From the NCBI RefSeq assembly GCF_000384155.1, contig NZ_KB913031.1, forward strand, positions 2,239,092 to 2,303,091: a stretch of DNA of 64,000 nt. The letters are read 5' to 3'. The translations under genes and the position numbers were made by a program. The stretch is from Methylophilus sp. 42. Lineage in GTDB: Bacteria > Pseudomonadota > Gammaproteobacteria > Burkholderiales > Methylophilaceae. The notes under the pieces were generated by a model that saw nothing but the letters and a program-made list of their open reading frames with translations, was not told the origin of the DNA and searched no databases. Shown in pieces: positions 53,661 to 62,808 of this stretch (position 1 is its first letter; each line of letters opens with the position of its first letter).

Positions 53661-54349
53661 GATGCTTGCGCACCTTGCAGACGCTGCACAAGAGACTGTG
53701 CGGCTAAGGCAGACGACGCCGGATTTTGCCCGGTAATCAACAAACCATCCTCGACCACATAGGGTTGCCAGTCAGCGCCTTTTGAAAAAATACCGCCATG
53801 ATTGGCCAGCATATCTTCGACCAGGAAAGGGACGACATTGGTTAAGCCAACGGCCTCTTCTTCAGTATTAGTGAAACCGGTAACTTTCTTGCCAGCCACC
53901 AGCGGGCGACCATCTGGCTGTTTGGCATGGCGCAACACGCCAGGCGCATGACAAACCAGCGCGACAGGTTTACCTGCATTCAATGTCGACTCGATCAAGC
54001 TAATGGAGTCGCGGTCCTCTGCCAGGTCCCACAATGGCCCGTGCCCGCCTGGATAAAATACTGCATCAAAACCATTATGTGACACCGAACTTAAGGGCAC
54101 GGTCGTCGCCAGGGCTTTGCCTGCTTCTGCATCGGCTTCAAAACGTTTGGTGTCCGCCGTTTGAAAAGCGGGATCATTACTTTTAGGATCCAGCGGCGGC
54201 TGGCCGCCTTTAGGCGATGCCAATGTCAATTGCGCACCCGCAGCCTTAAACGCGTAATAAGGCGCAGCCAGCTCTTCGAGCCAGAAACCAGTTTTAAGGC
54301 CAGTATTACCCAGGGTGTCATGCGAGGTGAGGACGATCAGGATGTTCAT
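53657..54349 (-). CDS. DJ-1/PfpI-type protein (Hsp31/glyoxalase III-like)
   Basis: This 230-aa cytosolic protein carries the nucleophile elbow ALVCHAPGVL (Cys about residue 128) and the acidic residue in the GLKTGFWLEEL entry. FYPGGHGPLWDL lies between them. This set is typical of type 1 glutamine amidotransferase-like proteins of the Hsp31/YDR533C group, which detoxify methylglyoxal or act as chaperones. AAGGAGC precedes the ATG. A divergent LysR gene is the likely regulator. Confidence 0.88.
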   Translation of the reverse strand: MNILIVLTSHDTLGNTGLKTGFWLEELAAPYYAFKAAGAQLTLASPKGGQPPLDPKSNDPAFQTADTKRFEADAEAGKALATTVPLSSVSHNGFDAVFYPGGHGPLWDLAEDRDSISLIESTLNAGKPVALVCHAPGVLRHAKQPDGRPLVAGKKVTGFTNTEEEAVGLTNVVPFLVEDMLANHGGIFSKGADWQPYVVEDGLLITGQNPASSALAAQSLVQRLQGAQAS

Positions 54350-54429
54350 TTAAAGCTCCTTAGTGATTAAGTGATCAGGTGAGTCCATCATGAACGCTTT
54401 GATTCCATTTTTGAAATTTATTATGTATA

Positions 54430-54460
54430 TTTTAATTATTCACCACATGAATAATTAAAA
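54430..54460. promoter_or_regulatory. LysR-type operator, perfect inverted repeat
   Basis: TTTTAATTATTC and GAATAATTAAAA are perfect 12-base arms around a seven-base centre, containing a T-N11-A LysR box. The repeat reaches into the lysR start codon, so autoregulation together with control of the divergent DJ-1 gene is likely. Confidence 0.7.
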
Positions 54461-55356
54461 TGCGCTACGACCTGAATCTATTACGAGTATTTATTGCCTT
54501 GATGGAAGAGCGCAGTGTGACGCGTGCGGCTGACCGGCTTGGCATCACGCAGCCAGCATTGTCGAATGCATTGAACCGCCTGCGGGAGATACTCCAGGAT
54601 CCATTATTTATCCGCGAACGTTATGGCATGCAACCGACACAGAAAGCGGAGGCATTGGCGCCAGTGATTATGGAAGCCATTGGGCAACTGGATGAAATCG
54701 TGCTGGAACAGCAAGCTTTTGACCCGGCCAGTGCCAATTTGTTATTCACCATTGCACCTAATAGTTATGTCGAATATGTGCTGATTCCGGCAGTCGTTGC
54801 TAAGCTGCGCGTACTGGCCCCTGGCATCAAGCTGCGCATTATTCCTTACGGCAATGATCTTGCTGAAACCGGGGTGATTTCAGGCGGCACGGCGCTGGTC
54901 ATGGGCCGTTTTGTCGACCCGCCAGACAACCTGATTGTGCAGCACCTGATGGATGACAGGCTGGCGTGTGTAGTGCGCACCGATCACCCGACTGTTGGCA
55001 ATGAAATCACCAAGGCGCAATATGAACAGTTGAAGCATGTGAATGTATTGCCGCCAGGACGCATGCGCGCAGGCTTGTTTCAGGCATTAGACCGGCAGGG
55101 GTTGAAACGTGAAGTGGCGGTGTCGGTCACGCATTTTCTGTCGGTACCAGAAGTGATTTCCGTCACCGACTATTGCACCACACTGCCGATCCAGATTTGC
55201 CGCCGCCTGGCAAATGACACGCGCTTAAAAATCCTGCCAACACCAGTCGACCTGGGTACTTTTCCAGTCGATATCGCCTGGCATGTCAGGTATCGGCAAG
55301 ATCCCGCACATCGCTGGCTGCGGTCATTGATTGAAGATGTGGCGCAAACACTTTAG
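54460..55356 (+). CDS. LysR-family transcriptional regulator
   Basis: This 298-aa regulator has an N-terminal winged helix (residues 4-63, LLRVFIALMEERSVTRAADRLGITQPALSNALNRLR), then a linker helix and a substrate-binding domain (about 90-295). The sequence resembles the NodD/LinR-like branch. It is divergent from the DJ-1/PfpI-DUF1330 pair with a 110-base gap that carries its operator. Confidence 0.92.
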   Translation: MRYDLNLLRVFIALMEERSVTRAADRLGITQPALSNALNRLREILQDPLFIRERYGMQPTQKAEALAPVIMEAIGQLDEIVLEQQAFDPASANLLFTIAPNSYVEYVLIPAVVAKLRVLAPGIKLRIIPYGNDLAETGVISGGTALVMGRFVDPPDNLIVQHLMDDRLACVVRTDHPTVGNEITKAQYEQLKHVNVLPPGRMRAGLFQALDRQGLKREVAVSVTHFLSVPEVISVTDYCTTLPIQICRRLANDTRLKILPTPVDLGTFPVDIAWHVRYRQDPAHRWLRSLIEDVAQTL

Positions 55357-55362
55357 CCATGC

Positions 55363-56001
55363 TTACGCGGCATCAATCAGGCCATGCTTCATGGCTAGCC
55401 GCACCATTTCTACCGGGCTGTTCACCGAGAGTTTTTGCTTGATCAGGGTATAGTAATTGGCCACTGTTTTCTGGCTGATTTTGAGCATATCAGCCACCTC
55501 TTCCACGCGCTTGCCTTCGGCCAACAGGCGAAACACTTCGAACTCGCGTGACGTCAATTGCTGTAAGGGGTTGCTTTCGCCAATCAAGGTTTGCAAAGCG
55601 ACTTTCTGCGCCACATCCTGGCTTAAAAACGTGCGACCTTTAGCCACATCCAGCACCGCCTGCACGAGATCTTCCGCCACACCGGTTTTAGTCACATAGC
55701 CTTTCACGCCGGTTTTGAGTGCCTGCGCTGCAAACGACACAGCCTCGTGCATGGAGAAAATCACGATTCTGGCTTGCGGATAGCGCTGCAAAATACGTTT
55801 GGCGGCTTCCAGGCCGCCCATGCCAGGCATGGAAATATCCATCAGCATGACATCAGGCAAGATCTCGCCATAGACTTGGTACGCTGATTCCCCGGTATCC
55901 GCCTCGGCCACAATTTCAATTGATTTATGGCTCTCAAGCAAGCGACGTAACCCTGAACGCACCACGGTGTGATCATCCACCAAAACCACTTTAACTGTCA
56001 T
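55363..56001 (-). CDS. NarL/FixJ-type response regulator
   Basis: This 212-aa regulator has a receiver (acidic pair DD at 8-9, phospho-acceptor in VMLMDISMPGMGG at about residue 54, Lys in GVKGYVTKTG) and a LuxR-type HTH (LTSREFEVFRLLAEG and KISQKTVANYYTLIKQKL, about residues 148-205). Its ATG overlaps the stop of the kinase gene by four bases, so the pair is certain. Closeness to the methanol-oxidation genes makes those candidate targets. Confidence 0.94.
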   Translation of the reverse strand: MTVKVVLVDDHTVVRSGLRRLLESHKSIEIVAEADTGESAYQVYGEILPDVMLMDISMPGMGGLEAAKRILQRYPQARIVIFSMHEAVSFAAQALKTGVKGYVTKTGVAEDLVQAVLDVAKGRTFLSQDVAQKVALQTLIGESNPLQQLTSREFEVFRLLAEGKRVEEVADMLKISQKTVANYYTLIKQKLSVNSPVEMVRLAMKHGLIDAA

Positions 56002-57377
56002 GTCACTGCTTCCTGAAAACCTTCTGTTGTGTGAAAACGGACTTCGATGCGCGTCCCCTGGCCCGGCGCACTGCTAATTTTCATACTGCCCCTCAAGCCC
56101 TCTACCCGCTCTTGCATACCTGCCAGGCCATAGCCGCGACTTTGCACACTGGTATCAAACCCGCGGCCATCATCCTCTATCATCAGCGACAAACCTTGCT
56201 CATCTTCCGTCACTTCTATCGTCACGCGGGTAGCCGCCGCATGCTTGCTGATATTCGTCAGGCACTCCTGCAAAATACGGTAAACCGTCACCGACACCGA
56301 TTCATCATGCTGGCTCAGGTGATTTGAAATCGCATTCACTACCATAATGCCGCGATTACGATCATGCCAGTGATGAATCAACTCGGCCAACGCCAGGCTC
56401 AACCCTAGCTCATCCAGCACGCGCGGGCGCAAACGCGCCAGGATATCCTGAATAGTCACCATCATTTGCCGTGTGATCTGCGCAATCGCCTGTGCGCTTT
56501 CGCGTGCCACACTGAGCTTTTTCGCCGCCACCAGCGCACTGGCATCCACATGCACCGCGGTCAGGTATTGGCCGATTTCGTCATGCAGGTCACGCGCCAG
56601 TTTTTTACGTTCTTCTTCCTGCAGGTGAATAATCTGCTGCGTTAAACGGTGATTATTGCGTATGCTTTGCTCCAGCGTGCTGGCCATGCTGTTGAACTTG
56701 TCACTGATCTCACTCAGCTCAATCTGCTCAAACCCAGGCAAGCGGCTTTGATATTCACCGCGCTCAATCTGGTTCAAACCATAAATAATCTGCTTCACTG
56801 GCTTAAACGTCGCCCGCACCGTCCAATAAACAAACAACAATACGCTGAGACCAAACAGGCCGACAATCGCCAGCAAACCAGAGGTGTCATCCCAAATTTC
56901 GCGCAACTCAAAACTCGGGTCTGGCGTAATGACCAGCTCGCCGATAAAGCGCCCGTTTAAAATAATATTCTTGCGTTTGGGTTCATTGAGCACGCTGGAA
57001 ATATCCAGCAGGCGTACAAACCACGCCGGTGGCTCTTCACCGGTATGCTCCAATCGCGTCGAGCGGTTAGACTCACGCAAGCGGCCATTCATATCAAAAA
57101 AATCCACCTTCAAATGGCGGATGTTGGTCAGCTCATCCAGCCTGAACAGATTGGTTTGACCATTTTCACTGTTATTCAACCAGCCAAAATCTGTCATGTA
57201 ATGCGCAATTTCCGCATCCAGCAAATGAATCACCAGGTTGGTACTTGAATCTACTTCTGCCAATACGTCTTCACGTGCATTCTTCACCACGGATACTGCC
57301 CAGGTCAGCAATAAGCCGAGCAATAACAAGGTAATGATCAGATTAAGTTTGAACTGAAGACTGAGAGATTTCATCAT
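55998..57377 (-). CDS. sensor histidine kinase with HAMP, NarX/UhpB class
   Basis: This 459-aa membrane kinase has helices at about residues 12-30 and 163-185 enclosing a periplasmic sensor domain. A HAMP linker follows. The HisKA_3 domain has the phosphorylated His in ARDLHDEIGQYLTAV (about residue 262), and the HATPase domain has IEDDGRGFD (about residue 405) and GYGLAGMQERV. Partner and operon are the response regulator just downstream. The signal is unknown. Confidence 0.93.
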   Translation of the reverse strand: MMKSLSLQFKLNLIITLLLLGLLLTWAVSVVKNAREDVLAEVDSSTNLVIHLLDAEIAHYMTDFGWLNNSENGQTNLFRLDELTNIRHLKVDFFDMNGRLRESNRSTRLEHTGEEPPAWFVRLLDISSVLNEPKRKNIILNGRFIGELVITPDPSFELREIWDDTSGLLAIVGLFGLSVLLFVYWTVRATFKPVKQIIYGLNQIERGEYQSRLPGFEQIELSEISDKFNSMASTLEQSIRNNHRLTQQIIHLQEEERKKLARDLHDEIGQYLTAVHVDASALVAAKKLSVARESAQAIAQITRQMMVTIQDILARLRPRVLDELGLSLALAELIHHWHDRNRGIMVVNAISNHLSQHDESVSVTVYRILQECLTNISKHAAATRVTIEVTEDEQGLSLMIEDDGRGFDTSVQSRGYGLAGMQERVEGLRGSMKISSAPGQGTRIEVRFHTTEGFQEAVT

Positions 57378-57412
57378 GCTGTGTGGATTTTAAAGTCGAT
57401 CGCCCAAAAACT

Positions 57413-57431
57413 ATCGGGAATTTTTCCCGAT
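57413..57431 (-). terminator. hairpin between the YVTN gene and the kinase gene
   Basis: ATCGGGA-N5-TCCCGAT is a perfect palindrome, and on the minus strand AGTTTTTGGG follows. It could terminate the YVTN transcript. The same 7-5-7 palindrome occurs at 58592-58610, so a shared operator is the alternative. CATACC-CCT-GGTATG at 57433-57447 is a further palindrome. Confidence 0.5.
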
Positions 57432-57473
57432 TCATACCCCTGGTATGCAGGGATACCACGCATTATAGGCGGA

Positions 57474-58436
57474 CTAGCGAATCACCACACCCCAAGGCAA
57501 GGTGCCGACCGGAATATCCTTTAAGCGCTGATTCGTTTGGGTATCAATCACAGACACGCTATGACTACGGCCATTGGCGACATACAGTTTTTTGCCATCT
57601 GGCGTCAGTGCCATATTCCACGGCCGTTGCCCCACCGCGATAGTGGCAATCACCTGACGGCTGGCAGTATCAATCACGCTGATATTATGGTCGCCGCCGT
57701 TGCTGACATAAATACGGCTGCCATCGGCATTGACCTTGACACCATTAGAGCGCAAGCCGACTTTGATATTGGCTTGCACCTTCCAGTCACTGGTGGATAC
57801 AATTTCCAGCAAATTTGCCGCTTCGTTAGCGACATAAGCCCATTTGCCGTCCGGGCTGAAGCCCACGCCGCGCGGATGCTTGGTGGCAGCAATCAAATGT
57901 TCGGATTTGAGTGATGTCAGATTGATCACATCCACATTATTGCTTTCTTCATTGCTCGCCAATAACCACTGCTGATCAGGCGAAAATACACAGTGCTCGG
58001 GATTTCTGCCCTGGGTATGAATGGTGTGTTTGACCTTATTGACCTGCAGGTCTACCAGCGCCACCGCATTTTCCTCTTCCAGGCAGGCAGCCAGCAGTTT
58101 GCCATCCGGTGAAATATCTATTCCCTCGGGTTCGTCGCCGACCTTGATCAAAGCGACTTGCTTGCCTTGTTGGGTATCCACCACAGCTACCGCATTTTTA
58201 TCGCGCACGACGACATACAAGTTTTGATTGCCAGGGTGTACGGCGGCTGCCTGAACTTTTTTACCGAACTGGCCCTTGGCTGGCAGGCGCTTCACCACCT
58301 CATCGGTACTGGTATCAATGACCGACACCGTGCCATCTTTTTCATTGGGCACATAGGCGAAAGGTTGGGAGAACGCTGAGAAAGAGGTAGTGGCCAAAGC
58401 CGCTGTGAATAGAAGCTGTTGCAGTGCTTGTTGCAT
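57474..58436 (-). CDS. YVTN beta-propeller protein, PQQ-catabolism-associated type
   Basis: From the ATG at 58436 (GAAGGACA upstream) this gives a 320-aa secreted protein with a signal peptide ending at AFSQ (about residue 25). A seven-bladed YVTN-type propeller follows, with repeats such as GTVSVIDTSTDEVV, NAVAVVDTQQGKQV and GDHNISVIDTASRQVIATI. It resembles the propeller proteins found beside PQQ-dependent dehydrogenases (TIGR03866-like). A periplasmic scaffold or dehydrogenase-associated role is likely but unproven. Confidence 0.85.
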   Translation of the reverse strand: MQQALQQLLFTAALATTSFSAFSQPFAYVPNEKDGTVSVIDTSTDEVVKRLPAKGQFGKKVQAAAVHPGNQNLYVVVRDKNAVAVVDTQQGKQVALIKVGDEPEGIDISPDGKLLAACLEEENAVALVDLQVNKVKHTIHTQGRNPEHCVFSPDQQWLLASNEESNNVDVINLTSLKSEHLIAATKHPRGVGFSPDGKWAYVANEAANLLEIVSTSDWKVQANIKVGLRSNGVKVNADGSRIYVSNGGDHNISVIDTASRQVIATIAVGQRPWNMALTPDGKKLYVANGRSHSVSVIDTQTNQRLKDIPVGTLPWGVVIR

Positions 58437-58581
58437 AGAGTGTCCTTCAAAAAAATCGACCAGTTGCTGCAACAACTGGCCTGAACATGGAGATATACTT
58501 TATGCAAATCAATTAAATTAAGTCATTTAAATTGATAATTGCATATTAAGCATGCTACGACTGCCCCAATAGCGGCAGCCT

Positions 58582-58610
58582 TCCCGATTTCATCGGGATT
58601 TATTCCCGAT
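58582..58610. repeat. triple half-site palindrome
   Basis: TCCCGAT-TTC-ATCGGGA-TTTAT-TCCCGAT contains three copies of one heptamer in alternating orientation. The right pair is identical in half-sites and spacing to 57413-57431. It overlaps the last codons of the upstream YVTN gene. Confidence 0.5.
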
Positions 58611-59585
58611 GAACTGACCAAACGCCCGCGGCTGCGCACCGACGGCAACCGTTGCTTTAACAAGCAGGCGTTCACTGTCGATAATGGCAATAACGTTATC
58701 CATCCAGCTGGCCACCACCACCTGCTGGTGCTCAGCATCGAAAGCAATACCTTCCGGCGTGCCCGGCACACGAATCTTGCGAATGGTTTGCCGCGTTGCC
58801 AGATCAATCACACTCACACTATCGTCACCCGTATTACTGACAAACAAGCGTTGCCCGCGATGGTCCGGTGTCGCGCAATACGGGTGATCGCCCGTATTCA
58901 GTGTCGCCAGTATCTGTTGAGTGCGCGTATCCATCACGCTGACCGTATTTGAATACACATTCACCACAAATAATTGCTGGCCATCCGGACTTAAACTCAA
59001 TCCAAATGGATGCTTGCCAACGTTGACCCGATGACGCGCTTTGTTGCTGTGGGTATCAATCACACTGATATCGTCGCTGTCGCGATTGGCAACATACAAA
59101 GTGCTACCATCCAGACTCAATTGCAGGCCGCCCGGTGCTTGCCCGACCGGAATATTTGCCAGCACCTGCCCGCTATCTGCAGCCACGACCAGCAAAGTGT
59201 CGTGATACCAGTCAGCCACATACAAGCGGTCACCCGTTTTACTCACGGCCAACCCGACTGGCGCAATCGGTAAATCAATCGTACGTATCACTTGCTGATG
59301 CTGCATATCGATGACCGACAAAGAGTGGCCTTCAACATTGCTTACATACACTTTTTGCTGTTGCTGATCGACCGCCACACCAACCGGCGACTTGCCCACC
59401 ACCAGGGTATGCAGCACGGTACGCTGCTGCATCTCGACCACCGACACCGTGTGATCACCCTGGTTGGTGATATAAGCAAGCTCTGCTGCTTGCCCATGCA
59501 GAACCATACAGGCCAACCATAACCCGGCAAATCTTTGAAAGTATGGGCGTGCAGACGCCATGCTGGACGTCTTCCGAAAAAACAT
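58590..59585 (-). CDS. second YVTN beta-propeller protein
   Basis: This 331-aa secreted protein has a signal peptide ending near GQAAE (about residue 34). YVTN repeats follow (GDHTVSVVEMQQRTVLHTL, GHSLSVIDMQHQQVIRTI, SDDISVIDTHSNKA, DDSVSVIDLATRQTIRKI). GAGGAGAAGT fixes the start. It is a diverged paralogue of the propeller gene downstream. Both probably act in the periplasm with PQQ enzymes or their cytochromes. Confidence 0.85.
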   Translation of the reverse strand: MFFRKTSSMASARPYFQRFAGLWLACMVLHGQAAELAYITNQGDHTVSVVEMQQRTVLHTLVVGKSPVGVAVDQQQQKVYVSNVEGHSLSVIDMQHQQVIRTIDLPIAPVGLAVSKTGDRLYVADWYHDTLLVVAADSGQVLANIPVGQAPGGLQLSLDGSTLYVANRDSDDISVIDTHSNKARHRVNVGKHPFGLSLSPDGQQLFVVNVYSNTVSVMDTRTQQILATLNTGDHPYCATPDHRGQRLFVSNTGDDSVSVIDLATRQTIRKIRVPGTPEGIAFDAEHQQVVVASWMDNVIAIIDSERLLVKATVAVGAQPRAFGQFIGNKSR

Positions 59586-59695
59586 ACTTCTCCTCGCGTA
59601 TGGTCTTTGAGCGATGTTTAACTATAGGTGTTTATCTGTCTTAAAACGTCAGACAGTATCCTGCAACTGGCAGGGATTTTTTCACGGCAGGGAGG

Positions 59696-60076
59696 CTAGG
59701 AAGCAGATACTCTTTGCGCAAAATGGGCATTAATCGCCGCCATATCCAGCGCTTGCCACATATGCAGATGATGTTTCAGCTCGTGGGCGTGCATAGCGCC
59801 ATTGACCAGGTCAATCACCACGCGCTCGCGTACCACCATCAACGCTGGTACTTGTGCAACCTGAAAATTGGCCGCCAGGTCTGTGGCCACATCCATATCT
59901 ACCGTAGCAAACAAGATGTGGGGCGTTTGTGCGGCTACCTCGGCAAATACCGGTGCAAAGGTCTGGCAAGGCGCACACCACTTAGCGGTAAACAGTACAA
60001 CCATAAAATCATGCGCGGTTACTTGCTGGTTAAACGCGGCTTGGCTGTCTATGGGATAAATATTATTGACACTCAT
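59696..60076 (-). CDS. thioredoxin-like protein
   Basis: This 126-aa protein has a thioredoxin fold with active site AKWCAPCQTFAPVF (WCAPC, about residues 33-37) and the cis-Pro loop AQVPALMVV. There is no signal peptide, so it should be cytoplasmic. The CAPC centre differs from CGPC of housekeeping thioredoxin. Its ATG overlaps the stop of the preceding gene (ATGA), placing it at the end of the mxa operon. Confidence 0.88.
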   Translation of the reverse strand: MSVNNIYPIDSQAAFNQQVTAHDFMVVLFTAKWCAPCQTFAPVFAEVAAQTPHILFATVDMDVATDLAANFQVAQVPALMVVRERVVIDLVNGAMHAHELKHHLHMWQALDMAAINAHFAQRVSAS

Positions 60077-60480
60077 GGAGTTTCCTTGGAAGGGGCGCCT
60101 GCTGCTGGCAGGCGTTTAATCACACTCAGGGTCCAGTGTTGCGGTCCGGCTATGCTTTGCGAACAGCCGAGTTCTGCGACCGGCACCTGCGCACTCAACA
60201 CATGGCGGGTATGGTCTGCCGTTTGCACTTGCATAAACCAGCGATCCACCCACACCTCAACCTCTGCTGAGGCGTCCTGTTCAATGCTGACAGCGGACAG
60301 TTGCAGCGACACCAGTTGACCGCCATGTGCCAGACATAGACTGTCATCGGTTTCGACCAGCGTGACCTCACTGTTTTCACTAGCAGCCATGGCCGGGGTA
60401 GTGGTCAGGAATATCCAGGCACTGACAGCAACCAGCAAGCGTATGCGGGTCATCATGCTGGCTAACTGATTCAGGCGCAC
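60073..60480 (-). CDS. uncharacterised periplasmic protein in the mxa operon
   Basis: I do not recognise this 135-aa protein. It has a signal peptide (cleavage near PAMAAS; alternative starts at 60456 and 60453 keep it) and a beta-rich mature part with two cysteines (SLCLAHGG and ELGCSQS) that could form a disulfide. It overlaps the mxaD end by ten bases and the thioredoxin start by four. In other methylotrophs mxaE and mxaH occupy this position, but homology is not established here. Confidence 0.7.
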   Translation of the reverse strand: MRLNQLASMMTRIRLLVAVSAWIFLTTTPAMAASENSEVTLVETDDSLCLAHGGQLVSLQLSAVSIEQDASAEVEVWVDRWFMQVQTADHTRHVLSAQVPVAELGCSQSIAGPQHWTLSVIKRLPAAGAPSKETP

Positions 60481-61064
60481 ACGCTTGTACCCATGCGTTT
60501 AAACAAAGGGCGCAAATGTGCGCAGATCTTGTTGCGCCAGCCACTGCTATTGGCCGCTGCATTCTGGCGAGCGTCTTTCAGGCCTTGCAAGCCGTCTTTG
60601 ACAAAACTGTCGACCGCACTTTTGGCTGATTCATCATCCTGCCCGGCTGGCGGTTCATTGCCGGTAAAGGCGCGGTAATAGCGTGCTGTCCACACCACCT
60701 TGGCATTGCTGCCATCGGCCACCACCTTGATTTTGCCATTCAAGGAGCTGACAGGTAGCGCTTCCAGGTCAATGTCGCCCGACAGGCGATAAGCCACCGT
60801 CATGTCTGCGGCAGAAACCTCATCGATTTCCTGTAATAAATGCTTGCCGTTTTTGAGGGTAATTTTTTGCTGCTTGTCGTTGACTGCCTCGCAGGCCGTC
60901 ACTTGTGGATGCCATTGTACCAGTGCACAAGGCGCGCTGATACGCTTCCATACGGCATCGGCTGCCGAATTTACCTGAATGGATTCATCGGTTTTCTGCG
61001 GTGTCGGGCCATGCGCCCAGGCATTTGCACTCATTAATCCAATCAGTAATAAAGACCACTTCAT
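60471..61064 (-). CDS. mxaD: MxaD, SRPBCC periplasmic protein
   Basis: This 197-aa secreted protein has a signal peptide (cleavage after AWA, about residue 17). A SRPBCC/START-like domain follows (about residues 28-165, VNSAADAVWKRISAPCALVQWHPQVTACE). A short cysteine-bearing tail includes NKICAHLRP. MxaD aids electron transfer from methanol dehydrogenase to cytochrome cL. A good GAAGGAG site precedes the ATG. It follows mxaL by 65 bases. Confidence 0.85.
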   Translation of the reverse strand: MKWSLLLIGLMSANAWAHGPTPQKTDESIQVNSAADAVWKRISAPCALVQWHPQVTACEAVNDKQQKITLKNGKHLLQEIDEVSAADMTVAYRLSGDIDLEALPVSSLNGKIKVVADGSNAKVVWTARYYRAFTGNEPPAGQDDESAKSAVDSFVKDGLQGLKDARQNAAANSSGWRNKICAHLRPLFKRMGTSVCA

Positions 61065-61129
61065 TGTTGCTCCTTCTCTAAAAAACTAAACGTGTTGTTT
61101 ACTTAAAATCTGTTGTTTACTTAAAACTT

Positions 61130-62206
61130 TTAGTGACTGCGCAGCCTGATGCCAGACCAGCGTCGCGCCAACCACTTGACCCAGCGACTACCGGAAAATG
61201 TCAGCAGCAGGTACAGCAGCCAGCAAACTATCGCCGGCACGGCCAGCCAAGGCCTGAGGTCGGTATCGGCCCAGCGCCAGGCAGTCATGCCCAAGCCAGT
61301 CGCCCAACTGCTGCTTTGCGCTGACTGCTCCAGACGCACATAATTCAGGCCAGTGGTGTTAGCCAGGCGTTGCAGGTTCTGTTCATCCAGTGCCGAGAGG
61401 TGCGCATTATTCAGCAAATCAGTCCCCGGGCCGTGACCGGCATTGCGGTCATGCTGGCCCTGCTCCATCGCCAGTACCGACAAAGTCTCAGCCATGCCAA
61501 AGTTACCGAAACGCTGCACTTCTTCCTGTTCCCAATAGCCGGAAACCGCATTCTTTTCATCCAGCTTGGGGATTTTGCTGGCGACTGGCTTGCCCATGCC
61601 GACCAGGTATCCCTGCACATCGCCAGGTTTACCGGCATAGCCGGGCATGTATTTAGGATTGGCAGGTGGCGCCTGCTGGCCATCAGTGAAAAACATGACG
61701 CGTATCTGCTTGCCTAATTCCGGTGCCTGTTCCAGGGCGTTGTACAAACCATGCGCGATAAACGAATCCGCAGCCCAGGCCATGCGCCAGTCCATGCTGG
61801 CAACCGTTTGGTCCAGCGCGGCGAAATGGGCGCAGACCTCAACCGGCTCCACCACATTCACCACATTGCGTTCGGTAAACATCCCCAGCGCCACCCGTGA
61901 ACCACAAGGCAAGGCCGATAAGGTTTTGCGTATACTTTGCTTGGCTATTTGCAAGCGACTGATACTTTTACCAGCCACCTGGTAATCAGGCACATTCATG
62001 CTTTGCGTGATATCCACCACGAAATACCAGTCATAAACGCGATTGGGTAGCATTAGATGTGGCCGGAATAAGATGATGGTGAGCAACACAAATGTTGCGA
62101 TAAGGCACGCTTTGCGCCAGGCATACAGCCTGGACCCTTGCCCAGACCAGCCCCCCACCAGGCCTTTTACGACCGCTCGCCATGCCTCAGAAAAACGCAG
62201 ACGCAT
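61130..62206 (-). CDS. mxaL: MxaL, VWA-domain maturation protein
   Basis: This 358-aa protein has a membrane helix near residues 32-50 and another near the C-terminus (about 322-340). A von Willebrand A domain with metal site DITQSMN (about residue 66) lies between them. MxaA, C, K and L are needed to load calcium into, or mature, methanol dehydrogenase. The ATG overlaps the mxaK stop (TGATG). Confidence 0.9.
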   Translation of the reverse strand: MRLRFSEAWRAVVKGLVGGWSGQGSRLYAWRKACLIATFVLLTIILFRPHLMLPNRVYDWYFVVDITQSMNVPDYQVAGKSISRLQIAKQSIRKTLSALPCGSRVALGMFTERNVVNVVEPVEVCAHFAALDQTVASMDWRMAWAADSFIAHGLYNALEQAPELGKQIRVMFFTDGQQAPPANPKYMPGYAGKPGDVQGYLVGMGKPVASKIPKLDEKNAVSGYWEQEEVQRFGNFGMAETLSVLAMEQGQHDRNAGHGPGTDLLNNAHLSALDEQNLQRLANTTGLNYVRLEQSAQSSSWATGLGMTAWRWADTDLRPWLAVPAIVCWLLYLLLTFSGSRWVKWLARRWSGIRLRSH

Positions 62207-62808
62207 CAGGGCATGCCTCTAGGATTACCCGGCATGGCTGGCCAGCCACTTGGCTCTTCTTCTGCCTTGATCTGCTCATCTTCATATTGTTGCGGCCCGG
62301 ACATGCCATGCGTAGTCGGTGCCAGGCGTAAGGCCAGGTGGTAGTTGTATTTCACCTCAGACCAGTCAGGCTCTACGCGCAAGGCTTTTTGGTAGCTCTC
62401 TTTGGCCAGTGCGACCAGCGGACCCGCTTCATCCCAGGCAGGCAGGCCGCGCTGTTCCAGCAAGCGGATCGCTGTGCGCAGGTAAATATTGCCCGAATTA
62501 AAATAGGCCTGTTGGCGTAACGCATCACCTTCAGGCACTTTGCTGATCAGAGCGGCAAATTCCGATAATGCCTGTTCGGGCTTAACCTGGTTGTCATAAA
62601 ACACCGCATTGGCAAACAAAGCCTGGGGCGTCTGGTTAGCGCCAAGCAAGGTGTTTTCAATCAATACATGCGGTTGCAGGCTGCGACGATAGACTTCAGC
62701 CTGATAGATATCTATCGCTTGCCTGATCAGCATCACCACTGAGATTAATATCAATAGCCCAGCCCATAACATGCCACGCCGCAGGATGCCCGCCAGTTTT
62801 TTATTCAT
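62206..62808 (-). CDS. mxaK: MxaK, TPR-like maturation protein
   Basis: From the ATG at 62808, which overlaps the mxaC stop (ATGA), this gives 200 residues. One membrane helix (about residues 10-30) is followed by a periplasmic TPR-like region (QAYFNSGNIYLRTAIRLLEQR and VKYNYHLALRL). The tail is Pro/Gly-rich. It is the expected partner of the VWA proteins MxaC and MxaL. A longer frame to 62868 lies inside mxaC. Confidence 0.88.
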   Translation of the reverse strand: MNKKLAGILRRGMLWAGLLILISVVMLIRQAIDIYQAEVYRRSLQPHVLIENTLLGANQTPQALFANAVFYDNQVKPEQALSEFAALISKVPEGDALRQQAYFNSGNIYLRTAIRLLEQRGLPAWDEAGPLVALAKESYQKALRVEPDWSEVKYNYHLALRLAPTTHGMSGPQQYEDEQIKAEEEPSGWPAMPGNPRGMP

